Numbered from the stretch's first letter, positions 1 to 9,252 are shown. The stretch: 64,000 nucleotides of DNA from an uncultured Acidobacteriia bacterium (GCA_903923395.1 CAIXXM010000155.1:1-64000), one strand, 5' to 3'. A program made the numbers and translations. Notes: generated by a model from the sequence alone, not told the origin.

Positions 1-2
1 GA

Positions 3-935
3 GAGGAAGGCGACACCCGCCACGAAGTCCGGCTGAGCGCCTATTACATCGGCAAGTATCTGGTGACCAACGCCAACTACAAAGCCTTCTGCGATGCCGA
101 AGGCGCGCAGTTCAAACCCGGCGGAAAACAGCGCAGCAGTTATTGGGATCACCCCCTCTTTGACTGGAAAACCAAGGCCGACCACCCAGTACTTTGGGTT
201 GGCTACAACCAGGCAACCGCCTACTGCCAGTGGATCTCTGAAAAAACCGGCTGGAAAGTCAGTCTTCCCAGCGAGGCCCAGTGGGAACGCGCCGCCCGCG
301 GAGCCACTAAAACGGGGGACGAATTCGAATATCCCTGGGGAAACACCACCGCCCCCGACGACTACAAAACCCGGCTCAACTTCAACGTCCGCTGCGCAGT
401 GGAAAACGGTATCGCCAAAGGAGCCTATCCCCATTGGCCCTTCGTACTGCAAGCGCGGGCCAACAGCACGATGGCAAGCAATTTCAAAGCGGTGGTCTAC
501 GGCGAAGAAGATTCACGCACTCCAGATATTCAGGAATCAAGCAACGAAGTGAAATCGGTCTGGAAAGCCATCATGGACAGGGGCGGCCACACCACCTCCG
601 TTGGCACTTACCCGGCAGGACCGGAAGGCTACTTCGACATGGCGGGGAATGCCTTTGAGTGGACTCGGGATTTCTACACGGTCTCGGCGTACCGGAGTCT
701 GGCCGAAAGATCCATCGACCCCTGCGTGGAAGATCCGGCACAACTGACCGCTGAAGACCGCAATGGTGGTTCCGACGGCACCCGTTTCGGCGGACGACCC
801 ACCAAAATCATCCGCGGCGGTTCCTGGTACGCCAATGAAAGCTCCTGCCAAACCCACCGCAGGACCGAAACCCGCGCGCCGGGCCAAGGCGGCTTCCACT
901 CCGTTGGCTTCCGGATCGTGATGACCCGTCCGTGA
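3..935 (+). CDS. SUMF1/FGE-sulfatase-domain protein (5' partial)
   Basis: The reading frame is open to the window edge, and the residues before the first possible internal start (a GTG at 63) already match the domain (YIGKYLVTNANY), so the gene begins upstream of this window. The fold is the formylglycine-generating enzyme/SUMF1 type: VTNANY and the YNQATAYCQW stretch, then SLPSEAQWERAARG, a YPWGN turn, GYFDMAGNAFEWT and the C-terminal IRGGSWYANESSC...GFRIV block. True formylglycine-generating enzymes carry two active-site cysteines in that last block; here the first is Ala and only the second is kept. That argues against sulfatase maturation and for another SUMF1-fold role, such as an EgtB- or PvdO-like function or a plain binding domain. 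The family call is secure; the function is not. Confidence 0.85.
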   Translation, partial: EEGDTRHEVRLSAYYIGKYLVTNANYKAFCDAEGAQFKPGGKQRSSYWDHPLFDWKTKADHPVLWVGYNQATAYCQWISEKTGWKVSLPSEAQWERAARGATKTGDEFEYPWGNTTAPDDYKTRLNFNVRCAVENGIAKGAYPHWPFVLQARANSTMASNFKAVVYGEEDSRTPDIQESSNEVKSVWKAIMDRGGHTTSVGTYPAGPEGYFDMAGNAFEWTRDFYTVSAYRSLAERSIDPCVEDPAQLTAEDRNGGSDGTRFGGRPTKIIRGGSWYANESSCQTHRRTETRAPGQGGFHSVGFRIVMTRP

Positions 936-1218
936 GCGGTGCGGGGAAAATCGTATTGATCAGCTTGTTCGCGCGCTTCCAGGTTGATCGCAATCGGCAA
1001 GGCAATTGGGCGTCTGGGCAAGAATCCCAGCAGCGGGCAAAGCGTCTTGGGAATCGCCCCGGATCTGCATTGAGCGCCGTCAACTAGAACGCGCGAGGCC
1101 ATACTACCCATAGAAATTTCATAAAGAAATGGTGACAGGCACCGATTCTTTATGGAATCAAGAGTTTCCCCACCCAACACCCGGGCGAGTTCGGCTCACC
1201 CATTCATCAAATAGAAAT
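936..1218. other. Non-coding gap with REP-like hairpin
   Basis: There is no convincing gene between the FGE-like stop and the promoter upstream of comF. The open frames here have no recognisable protein features. The gap holds the 35-nt hairpin at 1120-1154 and a short direct repeat, ATAGAAATTT, seen near 1110 and again near 1211. Nothing else is apparent. Confidence 0.6.
1120..1154. repeat. REP-like inverted repeat (hairpin)
   Basis: The arms CATAAAGAA (1120-1128) and TTCTTTATG (1146-1154) are perfect reverse complements. Inside them, after a 2-nt mismatch, GGTG (1131-1134) pairs with CACC (1140-1143) around the loop ACAGG. The whole element is a 13-bp interrupted stem in a non-coding gap. 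The 15-nt half GGCACCGATTCTTTA (1138-1152) recurs exactly at 44976-44990. It resembles a dispersed extragenic palindrome or a transcription stop without a T-tract. Confidence 0.6.
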
Positions 1219-1248
1219 TTGACAACCACCCGCCGCCATCCCTACACT
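1219..1248 (+). promoter_or_regulatory. Predicted sigma-70-type promoter upstream of comF
   Basis: A consensus -35 box TTGACA (1219-1224) is followed after 18 nt by the -10 box TACACT (1243-1248). Transcription would start near 1255 and leave a leader of about 180 nt before the ComF zinc-finger coding region. The same -10 hexamer is used in the predicted iscR promoter. Prediction from sequence only. Confidence 0.5.
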
Positions 1249-1276
1249 CAAAGCTAAGCAGGACGCCGAGGCAACT

Positions 1277-1414
1277 ATGCCCCCAGGGATCGCATCTCCG
1301 CGATTTGGCACCACAAGCCGGATACAAAACGGCACTGCTCATTCCTGCGCCAATTCAGCCGATCGAATACAATCCAACGGCAGCATCGGAGGTGGACTTT
1401 CTCAAGTCGCCTAA
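1277..1414 (+). CDS. Possible 45-aa leader ORF ahead of comF
   Basis: An ATG preceded by CCGAGG at a suitable spacing opens a 45-codon frame that stops at 1412-1414. It lies in the predicted comF transcript leader, in a different frame from comF, and ends 23 nt before the first plausible ComF codons. The peptide has no recognisable domain. It might be a leader peptide that couples translation to comF, whose own start codon is missing, or it may be chance. Support is weak. Confidence 0.2.
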   Translation: MPPGIASPRFGTTSRIQNGTAHSCANSADRIQSNGSIGGGLSQVA

Positions 1415-1437
1415 CCAGATCTGCCCTACTCAATCCC

Positions 1438-2166
1438 CTGCTTGGGATTCCCCACGGCCTCTTCACGCTCTTTTTCCCCGATGACTGCCGCGTCTGCGAG
1501 CGCCCGCTCGCCAGATGGACGCGCGTCCCGGTCTGCCACGACTGCCTCACTGCCCCCGCCCCACTCGAAGCCGAATACTTCTGCCGCACCTGCCACACCC
1601 CGTTCGCCAATGACTTCCCGCTCGATGACTTCGGGATATGCAAGGCCTGCCGGGCCGGTTTGCGCGGGTTCGACAAGGCCGCCACCTTCGGGTTCTACGA
1701 GAGCACACTCCGTTCCCTCATCCACCTCTTCAAATACCGCGGCATGACGCCCCTCGCGAAGCCGCTTTCCACCTTCCTCGAATTCGCAATCCCCCATGAC
1801 GACCATTTCGATGCCGTCGTCCCCGTGCCGCTGCACTGGAAAAAACAATGGTCCCGCGGTTTCAACCAGGCCGAACTGCTCGCGAGACCAATAGCGAAGC
1901 GCCGTAACATTCCCGTTTTAAAAGCCCTGCGCCGTTCCAAACCAACGGACGTGCAGGCATCTTTGACCATGGCCGCCCGCCGCAAGAACGTGCAGGGCGC
2001 CTTCAGCACCCGCAAGGGAGCAGACCTGAAAGGCAAGAAGATTTTATTGATTGATGACGTGATGACTACAGGTGCCACTGCCGGTGCCTGTGCGATGGCA
2101 TTGAAACGCGCGGGTGCAGCGTCTGTCACCCTGGCGGTTCTGGCGAGAGTAGACAAGCGATTTTAA
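1438..2166 (+). CDS. comF: ComF family amidophosphoribosyltransferase-like protein
   Basis: ComF-type proteins combine an N-terminal zinc finger with a phosphoribosyltransferase domain and are linked to DNA uptake in competent bacteria. Here the zinc-finger part is encoded at about 1483-1650 with four Cys pairs (CRVC, CHDC, CRTC, CKAC). The PRTase part contains [20 protein letters not shown] and the PRPP loop [13 protein letters not shown]. The frame contains no ATG, GTG or TTG between the upstream stop near 1255 and a TTG at 1660, which is too late because it would delete the zinc fingers. The start given is a CTG at 1438 and is a guess. A non-standard start, coupling to the small ORF at 1277, or a 5' frameshift are all possible. 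The product call is firm from residue patterns. Confidence 0.8.
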   Translation: MLGIPHGLFTLFFPDDCRVCERPLARWTRVPVCHDCLTAPAPLEAEYFCRTCHTPFANDFPLDDFGICKACRAGLRGFDKAATFGFYESTLRSLIHLFKYRGMTPLAKPLSTFLEFAIPHDDHFDAVVPVPLHWKKQWSRGFNQAELLARPIAKRRNIPVLKALRRSKPTDVQASLTMAARRKNVQGAFSTRKGADLKGKKILLIDDVMTTGATAGACAMALKRAGAASVTLAVLARVDKRF

Positions 2167-2213
2167 GCAACACAGCAATACTTAGCACACCGATGATCCA
2201 GAAGAGGAGCGAC

Positions 2214-2741
2214 ATGCCGACTTACAGCCGACTGCAGAAACCCGTCCTTGTGCTCAACGCGAGCTTCGAACCGATCAATATTTGTGCCGCCCGGCGCGCT
2301 CTCGTGCTGGTGCTCAAGGGGATTGCCTCCGCCGAGGAAGTCTCCGCGAACTCCGTCCACTCGAACCGCCGCTCGATGCGCGTCCCCAGCGTCATCCGGC
2401 TGCTCGAATACCGCCGGATTCCGCACCAGACCCGCGCTCTCTCCCGCAAGAACATCCTCATGCGGGACCGCTACACGTGCCAGTATTGCCACAAAGTGCT
2501 GCCCGCCTCGGAACTTACTTTGGACCATGTCATCCCGCGTTCCCGCGCCGGTGAGTCGGCCTGGGAGAACCTGGTCGCCTGCTGCAACCCATGCAATAAC
2601 CGCAAAGGCAGCCGTACGCCTGAGGAAGCGGGCATGAAGCTCGCCCGTCAGCCCAAACCCTTCAGCCTGCACACCAGCCGCCACCTCATGCGCCTGCTGG
2701 GCAAGGGCGACGAACAGTGGCGCAAATACCTTTTCTACTGA
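2214..2741 (+). CDS. HNH endonuclease family protein
   Basis: A 175-residue HNH nuclease. The core is [20 protein letters not shown], then [15 protein letters not shown], which supplies the two zinc-binding CxxC pairs, the DH of the active site and the final N. Such stand-alone HNH proteins are common in bacteria and their target is usually unknown. I chose the ATG at 2214 rather than the one at 2193 because AAGAGGAG sits just ahead of it. The gene follows comF closely in the same direction and may share its transcript. Confidence 0.88.
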   Translation: MPTYSRLQKPVLVLNASFEPINICAARRALVLVLKGIASAEEVSANSVHSNRRSMRVPSVIRLLEYRRIPHQTRALSRKNILMRDRYTCQYCHKVLPASELTLDHVIPRSRAGESAWENLVACCNPCNNRKGSRTPEEAGMKLARQPKPFSLHTSRHLMRLLGKGDEQWRKYLFY

Positions 2742-2775
2742 GCACCGCAGGCCGTATGCTTTCCTGAGGAAAGCA

Positions 2776-3429
2776 ATGTCACGCATTTTTATCTATTCGG
2801 ATTCCCTCTCCTGGGGTTTGATCCCGGGTACGCGGCAGCGCCTGCCCTTCGACCAACGCTGGCCCGGCGTCCTGGAAGATACACTGTGCGGCAGCGGCCA
2901 GAGCGTTCGCGTTCTTGAGGATTGCCTCAACGGCCGCCGTACGGTTTGGGAAGATCCCTTCAAGCCGGGCCGCAACGGACAAGCCGGCCTCGCGCAGCGC
3001 ATCGAAAGCCAGTCTCCACTGGATCTGGTGATTCTCATGCTCGGCACGAATGACTTCCAGTATTCACAGCCTTTCGTCGAAGCCTGGACCGCCGCGCAGG
3101 GCATCGCGGCCCTGGCACAAACCGTCCGCCAGGCACCCATCGAACCGGGTCTTCCTGTGCCTGCGATTCTCATCGTCTGCCCGCCGCGTATTCGTGCCCC
3201 GCGCGGTCCGCTCGCAACGAAATTCGCTGGAGCGGAAGAGCGCTCCGCCGGCTTGGGCGAGGCTTATCAGGCCATTGCCGCCGAACTCAACTGCCACTAC
3301 TTCGACGCCGAAACCGCCACTTCGGTCAGTCCGGTCGACGGCATCCATCTCGACGTTGCCGAACACCGCAAACTCGGGTTCGCCATGGCCGGCGTCGTGC
3401 AGTCCATTCTTACTTCAGAAAGCCACTGA
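2776..3429 (+). CDS. SGNH/GDSL-type hydrolase (arylesterase-like)
   Basis: A 217-residue SGNH hydrolase, a family of esterases and lipases with a Ser-His-Asp site. The nucleophile block is IYSDSLSWG near residues 6-14, with Ser replacing the usual Gly of GDS. The GTND block III is intact, and the terminal DGIHLD supplies Asp and His. There is no signal peptide, so it is probably cytoplasmic. GAGGA lies six bases before the ATG. The 3' end overlaps the convergent phytanoyl-dioxygenase gene by 20 bp. Substrate unknown. Confidence 0.85.
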   Translation: MSRIFIYSDSLSWGLIPGTRQRLPFDQRWPGVLEDTLCGSGQSVRVLEDCLNGRRTVWEDPFKPGRNGQAGLAQRIESQSPLDLVILMLGTNDFQYSQPFVEAWTAAQGIAALAQTVRQAPIEPGLPVPAILIVCPPRIRAPRGPLATKFAGAEERSAGLGEAYQAIAAELNCHYFDAETATSVSPVDGIHLDVAEHRKLGFAMAGVVQSILTSESH

Positions 3430-4171
3430 CACCTGACCCGGCAAGGCTCAGTTCATCGTTGCGCGCGTCATCCAAAGCCAGAATCTTGCGCGCCAGAGGA
3501 CTGAGCCCGCGCTGCACTTCCGGCCGCAGTAACTGCTTCTGGTATTGCTGCTGCGGCTTATCCCCGCGCGTGTAATAAACATGCATCGCACGCCGTGGAT
3601 GATCGGTGCGGTTATCGGTTCCGCCGTGCCACATGTGGGCATTCATGATCACCACCGTTCCCGCCGGACCCGTGACCAGCATCTCGCTCTCCAGCTTCAC
3701 GCCCGGTTCAGGCAGAGAGCCCCAGCGGTGCGAACCAGGAACAATCCGCAATGCTCCATTGTTGGGCGTAAAATCATCCAGAATCCAAACGGAGTTGCAG
3801 ACCCAGTAGCCCTTTTCGTCCGCCAGTGCGCCGGAATCGGCATGCAAGGGCTGGCCGCTCGCACTATTCGGATTCGCACTGCGCACGTTCAGGCTGGAGA
3901 GCTTGAAATCCGCACCCAGCACCGCCGCCATGCACTCCAGCACCACAGGGTTCTGTATGGCTTCCACGAAGAGTTCGCCTTTATCCACGCAGTTCGCCAG
4001 GCGGCGCGTGTTGGGCTCCATCTTGAACTCGGACCCGGCATCTTCACCTTCTTCCGCGAAGCACTTTTCCACCAGTTCGAGATAGGCCGCGACCTTCTCC
4101 TTCGGGATGAGACCCGGCAACACCAAATAGCCCTGTTTTTCCAGGAACTGCCGATTAAAATCCGAGAGCAT
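3410..4171 (-). CDS. Phytanoyl-CoA dioxygenase (PhyH) family protein
   Basis: A 253-residue non-haem Fe(II)/2-oxoglutarate dioxygenase of the PhyH family. The iron ligands are visible as HAD (His110, Asp112) and the distal His182 in HMWHGG. The segment NGALRIVPGSHRWG is the typical family strand. PhyH proteins hydroxylate lipids or small molecules; the substrate here cannot be read. The ATG at 4171 lies inside the 3' end of ogt, giving a 17-bp overlap, so it is the last gene of the long minus-strand isc/ABC/ogt series. A frame continues upstream to 4243 but the N-terminus from 4171 fits the family. Confidence 0.85.
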   Translation of the reverse strand: MLSDFNRQFLEKQGYLVLPGLIPKEKVAAYLELVEKCFAEEGEDAGSEFKMEPNTRRLANCVDKGELFVEAIQNPVVLECMAAVLGADFKLSSLNVRSANPNSASGQPLHADSGALADEKGYWVCNSVWILDDFTPNNGALRIVPGSHRWGSLPEPGVKLESEMLVTGPAGTVVIMNAHMWHGGTDNRTDHPRRAMHVYYTRGDKPQQQYQKQLLRPEVQRGLSPLARKILALDDARNDELSLAGSGVSGFLK

Positions 4172-4625
4172 AACGTTTCTCCAGAGCGAGCAGCTCGCGC
4201 TTCCGTTCCAGCCCGCCGCCATATCCGCCAAGTGATCCGTCATGATTGATCACCCGATGGCACGGTATCACAACTGCGAGGGGGTTGGCAGTATTGGCCT
4301 GCCCGATGGCTTGAAAGCCCTGTGGACGGCCCACAGCAACGGCGATGTCGCGATAGCTGCGGGTCTCGCCATAGGGGATGGCCAACAGCGCCTTCCAGAC
4401 TTCGAGTTGAAAGGGAGTGCCGGCAGGTTCAAGCGGCACGTTGAATTCCGAACGTTCGCGGGCGAAGTATTCGCGCAGTTGCTCTTCCGCGGCATCGAGA
4501 ATCGCATTCGACTCGTGCGTTTCCCCAGTACCGAATTGAACGGATCGAAGTCCGGTTTCGCTGGCGGTCAGGCAGATGCCGCCGAATAAGTCGGGCAGCC
4601 AGCGGGAGTATTGCACTCCGGCCAT
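4155..4625 (-). CDS. ogt: Methylated-DNA--[protein]-cysteine S-methyltransferase
   Basis: A suicidal DNA-repair protein that moves the alkyl group from O6-alkylguanine (or O4-alkylthymine) to its own cysteine. The acceptor is Cys122 in IPCHRV, followed by the conserved NHDGSLGGYGGGLERK region, with the DNA-binding helix YRDIAVAVGRPQGFQAIG before it. The protein is 156 residues, the usual length for a single-domain enzyme of this family. The ATG at 4625 is one base past the stop codon of the ABC transporter, so translation is probably coupled. A frame upstream of 4625 runs antiparallel into nothing recognisable and was not used. Confidence 0.92.
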   Translation of the reverse strand: MAGVQYSRWLPDLFGGICLTASETGLRSVQFGTGETHESNAILDAAEEQLREYFARERSEFNVPLEPAGTPFQLEVWKALLAIPYGETRSYRDIAVAVGRPQGFQAIGQANTANPLAVVIPCHRVINHDGSLGGYGGGLERKRELLALEKRYALGF

Positions 4626-4626
4626 T

Positions 4627-6435
4627 CTACGCCGCCAGTTCCTGATCTTTGTACTGTAACTGGTACAAACGCCAGTACAGGCCACGCAGAGAGAGTAACT
4701 CCTGGTGTGTGCCGGACTCCCGCAACTGCCCCTTGTGCATGACAAAAATCCGGTTCGCCCGCTGCACTGTGGATAAGCGGTGGGCGATGATGATCGCCGT
4801 TCTGCCCTCCACCATCCGGTTCAAAGCGTCGCGAACCTTCATCTCCGTATCGGTATCCACGCTTGAAGTCGCTTCATCCAGAATCAGATACCTCGGACTG
4901 TGCGCCAGTGCTCTCGCGAAGCCCACCAACTGCTTCTGGCCAGTGGAAAGCCCAGCGCCACGTTCCCGCACGGGGTGGTCAAAACCGCCCTCCAGACCGC
5001 GGATGAAATCGAGTAAGTTCACCTGTCCGGCGGCCTGTTCCATCACCGCGTCGGTGATCCCTTCCGTCCCGAGACGGATGTTATCGCCCAGTGTTCCGGA
5101 GAATAAGTGCGGGTCCTGCAAAACGACACCAAAGCTCTTGCGCAAGGCCACGGGGTCTATGTCACGTATATCCACGCCACCGATGCGGATGGTCCCCTTC
5201 TGGACCTCATAGAAACGAAGTACCAGGCTGATGATGGTGGTCTTCCCTGCACCGGTGTGCCCAACAATGGCGACCGTCTCACCCGGCGCGATGCGGAAGC
5301 TCACGCCGCGGAGAATCCAATCCCCGGGCTTGTAAGCAAACCAGACATCTTCGAACTCAATACCGCCAAATGCCGGTACCGCACCTGGCCTGGTAATCAT
5401 GGAAGGCTCTGTATCGAGTAACTTGAAGATACGCTCCGCTGCCGCCATAGCCGCCTGCAGTATGTTGTACTTCTCACTTAAATCCTGAATAGGCCGGAAG
5501 AAACGCATTCCATACTGCAGGAACGCCACGACGATCCCCAGCGTTAAGCCGCCGCCCGCATGAAAACCGCCATAAGCGAGCACGGAAGCCAGTGATAAGT
5601 AGGAAAGAAACTCCACCGCGGGGTAGAACCAGCCGTAAGCCACAATAGTGCCCTTGTAAGCTTCCATGTGGCTGCGGTTGATGGCTTCGAACTCATCCCG
5701 GCTCTTCTGTTCACGGTTGAATAGTTGCAGCACTGAGATACCAGCCACATGCTCCTGTAGATAGGAGTTGATCTTTGCGAGCGCCGCCCGGATCTTGCGG
5801 TAGTTCTGGCTCACCACACGCCGGAAGAGCCACGTCACGGCAATCACCAGCGGCATCACCGCCAGCATGAAGCCAGTCAGAGGAACGCTCAAGCGCAGCA
5901 TGGAGATCACGATGAAAGACAGCGTCAGCACATCTGCCGCAATGGTCACCAGGCCGGAAGCGAAGAGATCATTCAAAGCGTCGACATCCGAAGTGACACG
6001 AGTTACCAGACGGCCCACGGGATTGGTGTCGTAGTAAGCCAGATCCAGCTTCTGCAGATGCGCCATCAGATCGCGGCGCAGGTCAAACATGGCCCACTGC
6101 CCGGTCTTCTGCATGAGCATGGTCTGGCCGAAATCCGCAAGGAACGTGCCGACCAGAGTTGCCAGGAAGAGGAGCGATATCTGGGCCAGACCAACATAGG
6201 GCTCCGTGGCCAGCCAGGGTGAAATCCACGAAGGCGCGGCGTTGGATGGCGAGAGGTACTTATCGATCGCGATCTTGGTCAGCAGCGGCCCGGAAGCCTG
6301 AAAAACGGCGTAACAGAAAAGGCAACCGAGCGCACCCGCGATATTCCGCAGATATGGCCGCATATAGCGCAACAGGCGGCCCATGAGCCGCCCGTCGTAG
6401 ACTTTACCAAGAATTTCGTCGTCGTTCTGCGCCAC
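4627..6435 (-). CDS. ABC transporter, half-size exporter (TMD-NBD)
   Basis: A 602-residue half-transporter: a six-helix ABC exporter domain (about residues 25-330) followed by one ATPase. Walker A is GHTGAGKTT (392-400), the signature is LSTGQ (496-500) with Walker B LILDE ending at 521, then the D-loop SSVD and an AHRLS switch histidine. It works as a homodimer or heterodimer in the inner membrane; the architecture is that of MsbA/MdlB and of Atm1. The GTG start directly abuts the hscA stop, so it belongs to the isc operon. That raises the possibility of an Atm1-like role in exporting a sulfur or glutathione compound, but similarity to multidrug/lipid exporters is equally compatible. Substrate unknown. 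Confidence 0.9.
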   Translation of the reverse strand: MAQNDDEILGKVYDGRLMGRLLRYMRPYLRNIAGALGCLFCYAVFQASGPLLTKIAIDKYLSPSNAAPSWISPWLATEPYVGLAQISLLFLATLVGTFLADFGQTMLMQKTGQWAMFDLRRDLMAHLQKLDLAYYDTNPVGRLVTRVTSDVDALNDLFASGLVTIAADVLTLSFIVISMLRLSVPLTGFMLAVMPLVIAVTWLFRRVVSQNYRKIRAALAKINSYLQEHVAGISVLQLFNREQKSRDEFEAINRSHMEAYKGTIVAYGWFYPAVEFLSYLSLASVLAYGGFHAGGGLTLGIVVAFLQYGMRFFRPIQDLSEKYNILQAAMAAAERIFKLLDTEPSMITRPGAVPAFGGIEFEDVWFAYKPGDWILRGVSFRIAPGETVAIVGHTGAGKTTIISLVLRFYEVQKGTIRIGGVDIRDIDPVALRKSFGVVLQDPHLFSGTLGDNIRLGTEGITDAVMEQAAGQVNLLDFIRGLEGGFDHPVRERGAGLSTGQKQLVGFARALAHSPRYLILDEATSSVDTDTEMKVRDALNRMVEGRTAIIIAHRLSTVQRANRIFVMHKGQLRESGTHQELLSLRGLYWRLYQLQYKDQELAA

Positions 6436-8298
6436 TTACCGCTCCGCGTCGATATGTGTTCCCTTGAGTGCCGAGCGGACAGCCGTATTCATCTGTGCTT
6501 CCGCCAGAGACATGGTGGCCTGGTTCAAGGCCTCCACCTTCTCGCGGATGAGCAAATGATCAGTGGAATTATACACCGCCTGCAATTGAATGACTGCAGC
6601 GCTGATCGCCTGACGCTCTTCTTCCGATAACTCCCCGTAAGCAGCGTTCTTCTTCGCGCGCTCCAATGCGATGAGAATCGTATCGGCGTCCACACGGGCT
6701 TCTGCCGCCTGGCGGGCATTCAAATCCTCTTCCGCATGATCAATGGACGCTTCAATCATTGCTTCGACCTGCTCATCCGTCAGGCCATAAGAAGGCTTTA
6801 CTTCCACCGACTGTTCATTGCCGGTCCGCGCATCACGGGCCATCACATTGAGAATGCCGTTCGCGTCAATCAGGAACCGCACTTCAATCCGCGCAAAGCC
6901 CGCCGGCATTGGTGCAATGCCCTTTAGATCAAAGCGCGCCAGACTGCGGTTATCCTTCACCAGTTCGCGCTCGCCCTGCAGTACGTGAATCAAGACATTG
7001 CTTTGCCCATCCACCGCTGTGGTGAACGTCTCACTGGCGGACGCAGGAATGGTGGAGTTGCGGTGGATGATCTTCGTCACCACGCCGCCATAGGTCTCGA
7101 TACCCAGCGAAAGAGGTGTGACATCGAGCAGCAGTTGGTTTTCCACGGTGCCAGCGAGAATCCCTGCCTGGACCGCGGCACCCAGAGCCACTACTTCATC
7201 GGGATTCAGTTCGGTATGTGGCTTGGCGCGGAACAGAACCTCGACGGCGCTGCGCACCAAAGGAATCCGGGTGGAACCACCCACAAGCACCACTTCATCA
7301 ATCTGCTCGGGAGTTACCCCGGCGTCTTTCATGCAATCGCGGCAGGGGCCCAGCGTGCGGTCCACAATGCCGCGGATCAAGTTCTCGAAGAGCTCGCGGG
7401 TCAGTTCGCGCTTGTAGCTCTTACCGTGCCATGCGAATTCGATCGAAGTTACCGGAACAAAGGAAAGTTCTTCTTTGGCGCGGATCACCGCCTGGCGCAA
7501 AGTCTGCACTGCTTCGCCCACATGCGAGATATCTTCGCCCCACTCCGACTGCACATCTTCAAGCGCAATCCGGATCAATAGGTTATCGATATCATCGCCG
7601 CCCAGGTGAGTATCGCCATTCGTCGCAAGGACTTCAAAAATCCCGTCATGCAACTTCAGGATGGAGATATCAAACGTGCCGCCGCCCATATCGTAGACAG
7701 CAACAATGCCTTCTTTGCGCTTGTCCAGACCATAGGCCAGCGCCGCGGCGGTAGGTTCGTTCACCAGCCGCAATACTTCGAGCCCGGCAATGCGGCCCGC
7801 ATCCCGCGTGGCTTGCCGCTGCGCATCATTGAAATACGCGGGCACAGTGATTACCGCCCTAGTCACCGGACCACCCAGTGCCTCTTCTGCATTCAGCTTC
7901 AACTGCCGCAGAATCAGAGCGGAGATCTCCGGCGGGGTCATCTTACGGTCCCCCAGCATCACCTGAATGACGGACTCACTGCCCTCCGCGATGCGGAACG
8001 GAAAGAGCTTCAACTCTTCCTGCACATCGTCCACGCCACGCCCCATCAGACGCTTCACCGAGTAAATGGAGCGTTCCGGATGATCAATCAGTTCCTGCCG
8101 CGCGGCATTGCCAATGATGAAGCCGCCGTTATCGCCAAGCGAAACCACGCTCGGGACGATCTTCCCGTCGTGACCTTCGAGAACCCGCGGGCTCCCCAGG
8201 GTCATATGCGCCACAAGGCTGTTGGTGGTGCCGAGGTCAATACCGACAATCCGCTCTTCCGGCACATTGTCGAATTCGATTTGGAACATTTGGCTCAT
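6436..8298 (-). CDS. hscA: Fe-S protein assembly chaperone HscA (Hsp70 family)
   Basis: A 620-residue Hsp70. The N-terminal nucleotide-binding domain opens with [13 protein letters not shown], and contains [20 protein letters not shown] and the phosphate loop [14 protein letters not shown]. The substrate-binding and lid parts follow ([16 protein letters not shown]). Position identifies it as HscA: it lies directly after hscB, iscA and iscU. HscA binds the LPPVK motif of IscU and drives transfer of the nascent cluster with ATP. Its ATG overlaps the hscB stop by 4 bp. A general DnaK paralogue is the alternative, but the operon makes that unlikely. Confidence 0.93.
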   Translation of the reverse strand: MSQMFQIEFDNVPEERIVGIDLGTTNSLVAHMTLGSPRVLEGHDGKIVPSVVSLGDNGGFIIGNAARQELIDHPERSIYSVKRLMGRGVDDVQEELKLFPFRIAEGSESVIQVMLGDRKMTPPEISALILRQLKLNAEEALGGPVTRAVITVPAYFNDAQRQATRDAGRIAGLEVLRLVNEPTAAALAYGLDKRKEGIVAVYDMGGGTFDISILKLHDGIFEVLATNGDTHLGGDDIDNLLIRIALEDVQSEWGEDISHVGEAVQTLRQAVIRAKEELSFVPVTSIEFAWHGKSYKRELTRELFENLIRGIVDRTLGPCRDCMKDAGVTPEQIDEVVLVGGSTRIPLVRSAVEVLFRAKPHTELNPDEVVALGAAVQAGILAGTVENQLLLDVTPLSLGIETYGGVVTKIIHRNSTIPASASETFTTAVDGQSNVLIHVLQGERELVKDNRSLARFDLKGIAPMPAGFARIEVRFLIDANGILNVMARDARTGNEQSVEVKPSYGLTDEQVEAMIEASIDHAEEDLNARQAAEARVDADTILIALERAKKNAAYGELSEEERQAISAAVIQLQAVYNSTDHLLIREKVEALNQATMSLAEAQMNTAVRSALKGTHIDAER

Positions 8299-8897
8299 GC
8301 CGTTTCCGTTTGTTTGATCAGATTGGTGATGTATTTGCGGCGGTTCAGCAAGCCCCGGATTTCCGTCAGCACTTCCGCGTCATGACCGGCATCCCAGGCG
8401 GCAAAGAGCTTCTTCAGCTCACCGTCAATCTCTTTGCACATGCCTTCGAAGCGTTCGCGGGCACCCAGAATCTGCGTGCGGGCCTCTTCATCACCGAACT
8501 TCATTTCTTCGAGCGCCATGTTGAGGTCAAAGACCTCTTCGAGCAACTCGGGGGGAACATCCCTGGTACCCTGCTCACCAATATCGAGCCCCTGCTTCTT
8601 GAGCACATACATCGCCCGCTGAATAGGATCACGCAGCACACGGAAGCCGTCATTTAAGACAGCGGTGGCTTCGAGCGAATACTCACGTTCCCGCTGGGAT
8701 TTACGCGCAAAGATATCGGGGTGTAACTGGCGGCTGAGCGCGTAGAATTGCTTCTCCAGTTCCTTGCCATCGAGCGAAAGCTGCGCGGGCAGGCCGAAGA
8801 AGACAAAGTAATCTGCCGGGGGTGGCTGCAGTGCCTTGCAGTCCGCGCAAAAGCGTTCCGGCGCAGAGGCACCGCAGTTCCAACAGTTCGATTCCAT
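8295..8897 (-). CDS. hscB: Fe-S assembly co-chaperone HscB with N-terminal zinc ribbon
   Basis: A J-domain co-chaperone that delivers IscU to HscA and stimulates its ATPase. The HPD tripeptide is at residues 59-61, followed by the C-terminal helical HscB domain. Before the J-domain there is a four-cysteine module, CWNC (5-8) and CADC (17-20). Such a ribbon is known from eukaryotic HscB and from some bacterial ones, but not from E. coli HscB. The ATG at 8897 was chosen because it starts exactly ahead of this module; its first bases lie just after the iscA stop. Confidence 0.9.
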   Translation of the reverse strand: MESNCWNCGASAPERFCADCKALQPPPADYFVFFGLPAQLSLDGKELEKQFYALSRQLHPDIFARKSQREREYSLEATAVLNDGFRVLRDPIQRAMYVLKKQGLDIGEQGTRDVPPELLEEVFDLNMALEEMKFGDEEARTQILGARERFEGMCKEIDGELKKLFAAWDAGHDAEVLTEIRGLLNRRKYITNLIKQTETA

Positions 8898-8901
8898 GAG
8901 T

Positions 8902-9252
8902 TCAGGCAGTGAAGGAAGTTCCGCAACCGCAGCTCTTCTTGGCGTTCGGATTTTCGAACACAAAGCCGGACTGCATCAGGCTCTCTTTATAATCGAGCGT
9001 CATGCCCCGCAAATAGAGCAGACTCTTCGGATCGACAAACACCTGGACGCCGTCAAAGTCGAAGACCTTGTCCTTCGTCCGGGGCGCTGTGTCGAACTTG
9101 AACTGGTAACTCAAACCGGAGCAACCGCCGCCAAGCACGCCGAGGCGCAGACCGCCCTGCACGCCCATCTTTTCGAAGGTCTTGCGGATGCGGTCTACAG
9201 CCTTGGGAGTAACTTCAATCTCCGCGGCAACCTGAGGAAGTTCGGCCGTCAT
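8902..9252 (-). CDS. iscA: Iron-sulfur cluster assembly protein IscA
   Basis: A 116-residue HesB/IscA A-type carrier that accepts Fe-S clusters or iron and passes them to apo-proteins. The three ligand cysteines are all present: Cys44 in GGGCSGLSY and Cys108/Cys110 in the C-terminal SCGCG. The N-terminal ITPKAVDRI-like helix is family-typical. It sits 2 bp after iscU and 4 bp before hscB, in the standard isc order. Confidence 0.94.
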   Translation of the reverse strand: MTAELPQVAAEIEVTPKAVDRIRKTFEKMGVQGGLRLGVLGGGCSGLSYQFKFDTAPRTKDKVFDFDGVQVFVDPKSLLYLRGMTLDYKESLMQSGFVFENPNAKKSCGCGTSFTA

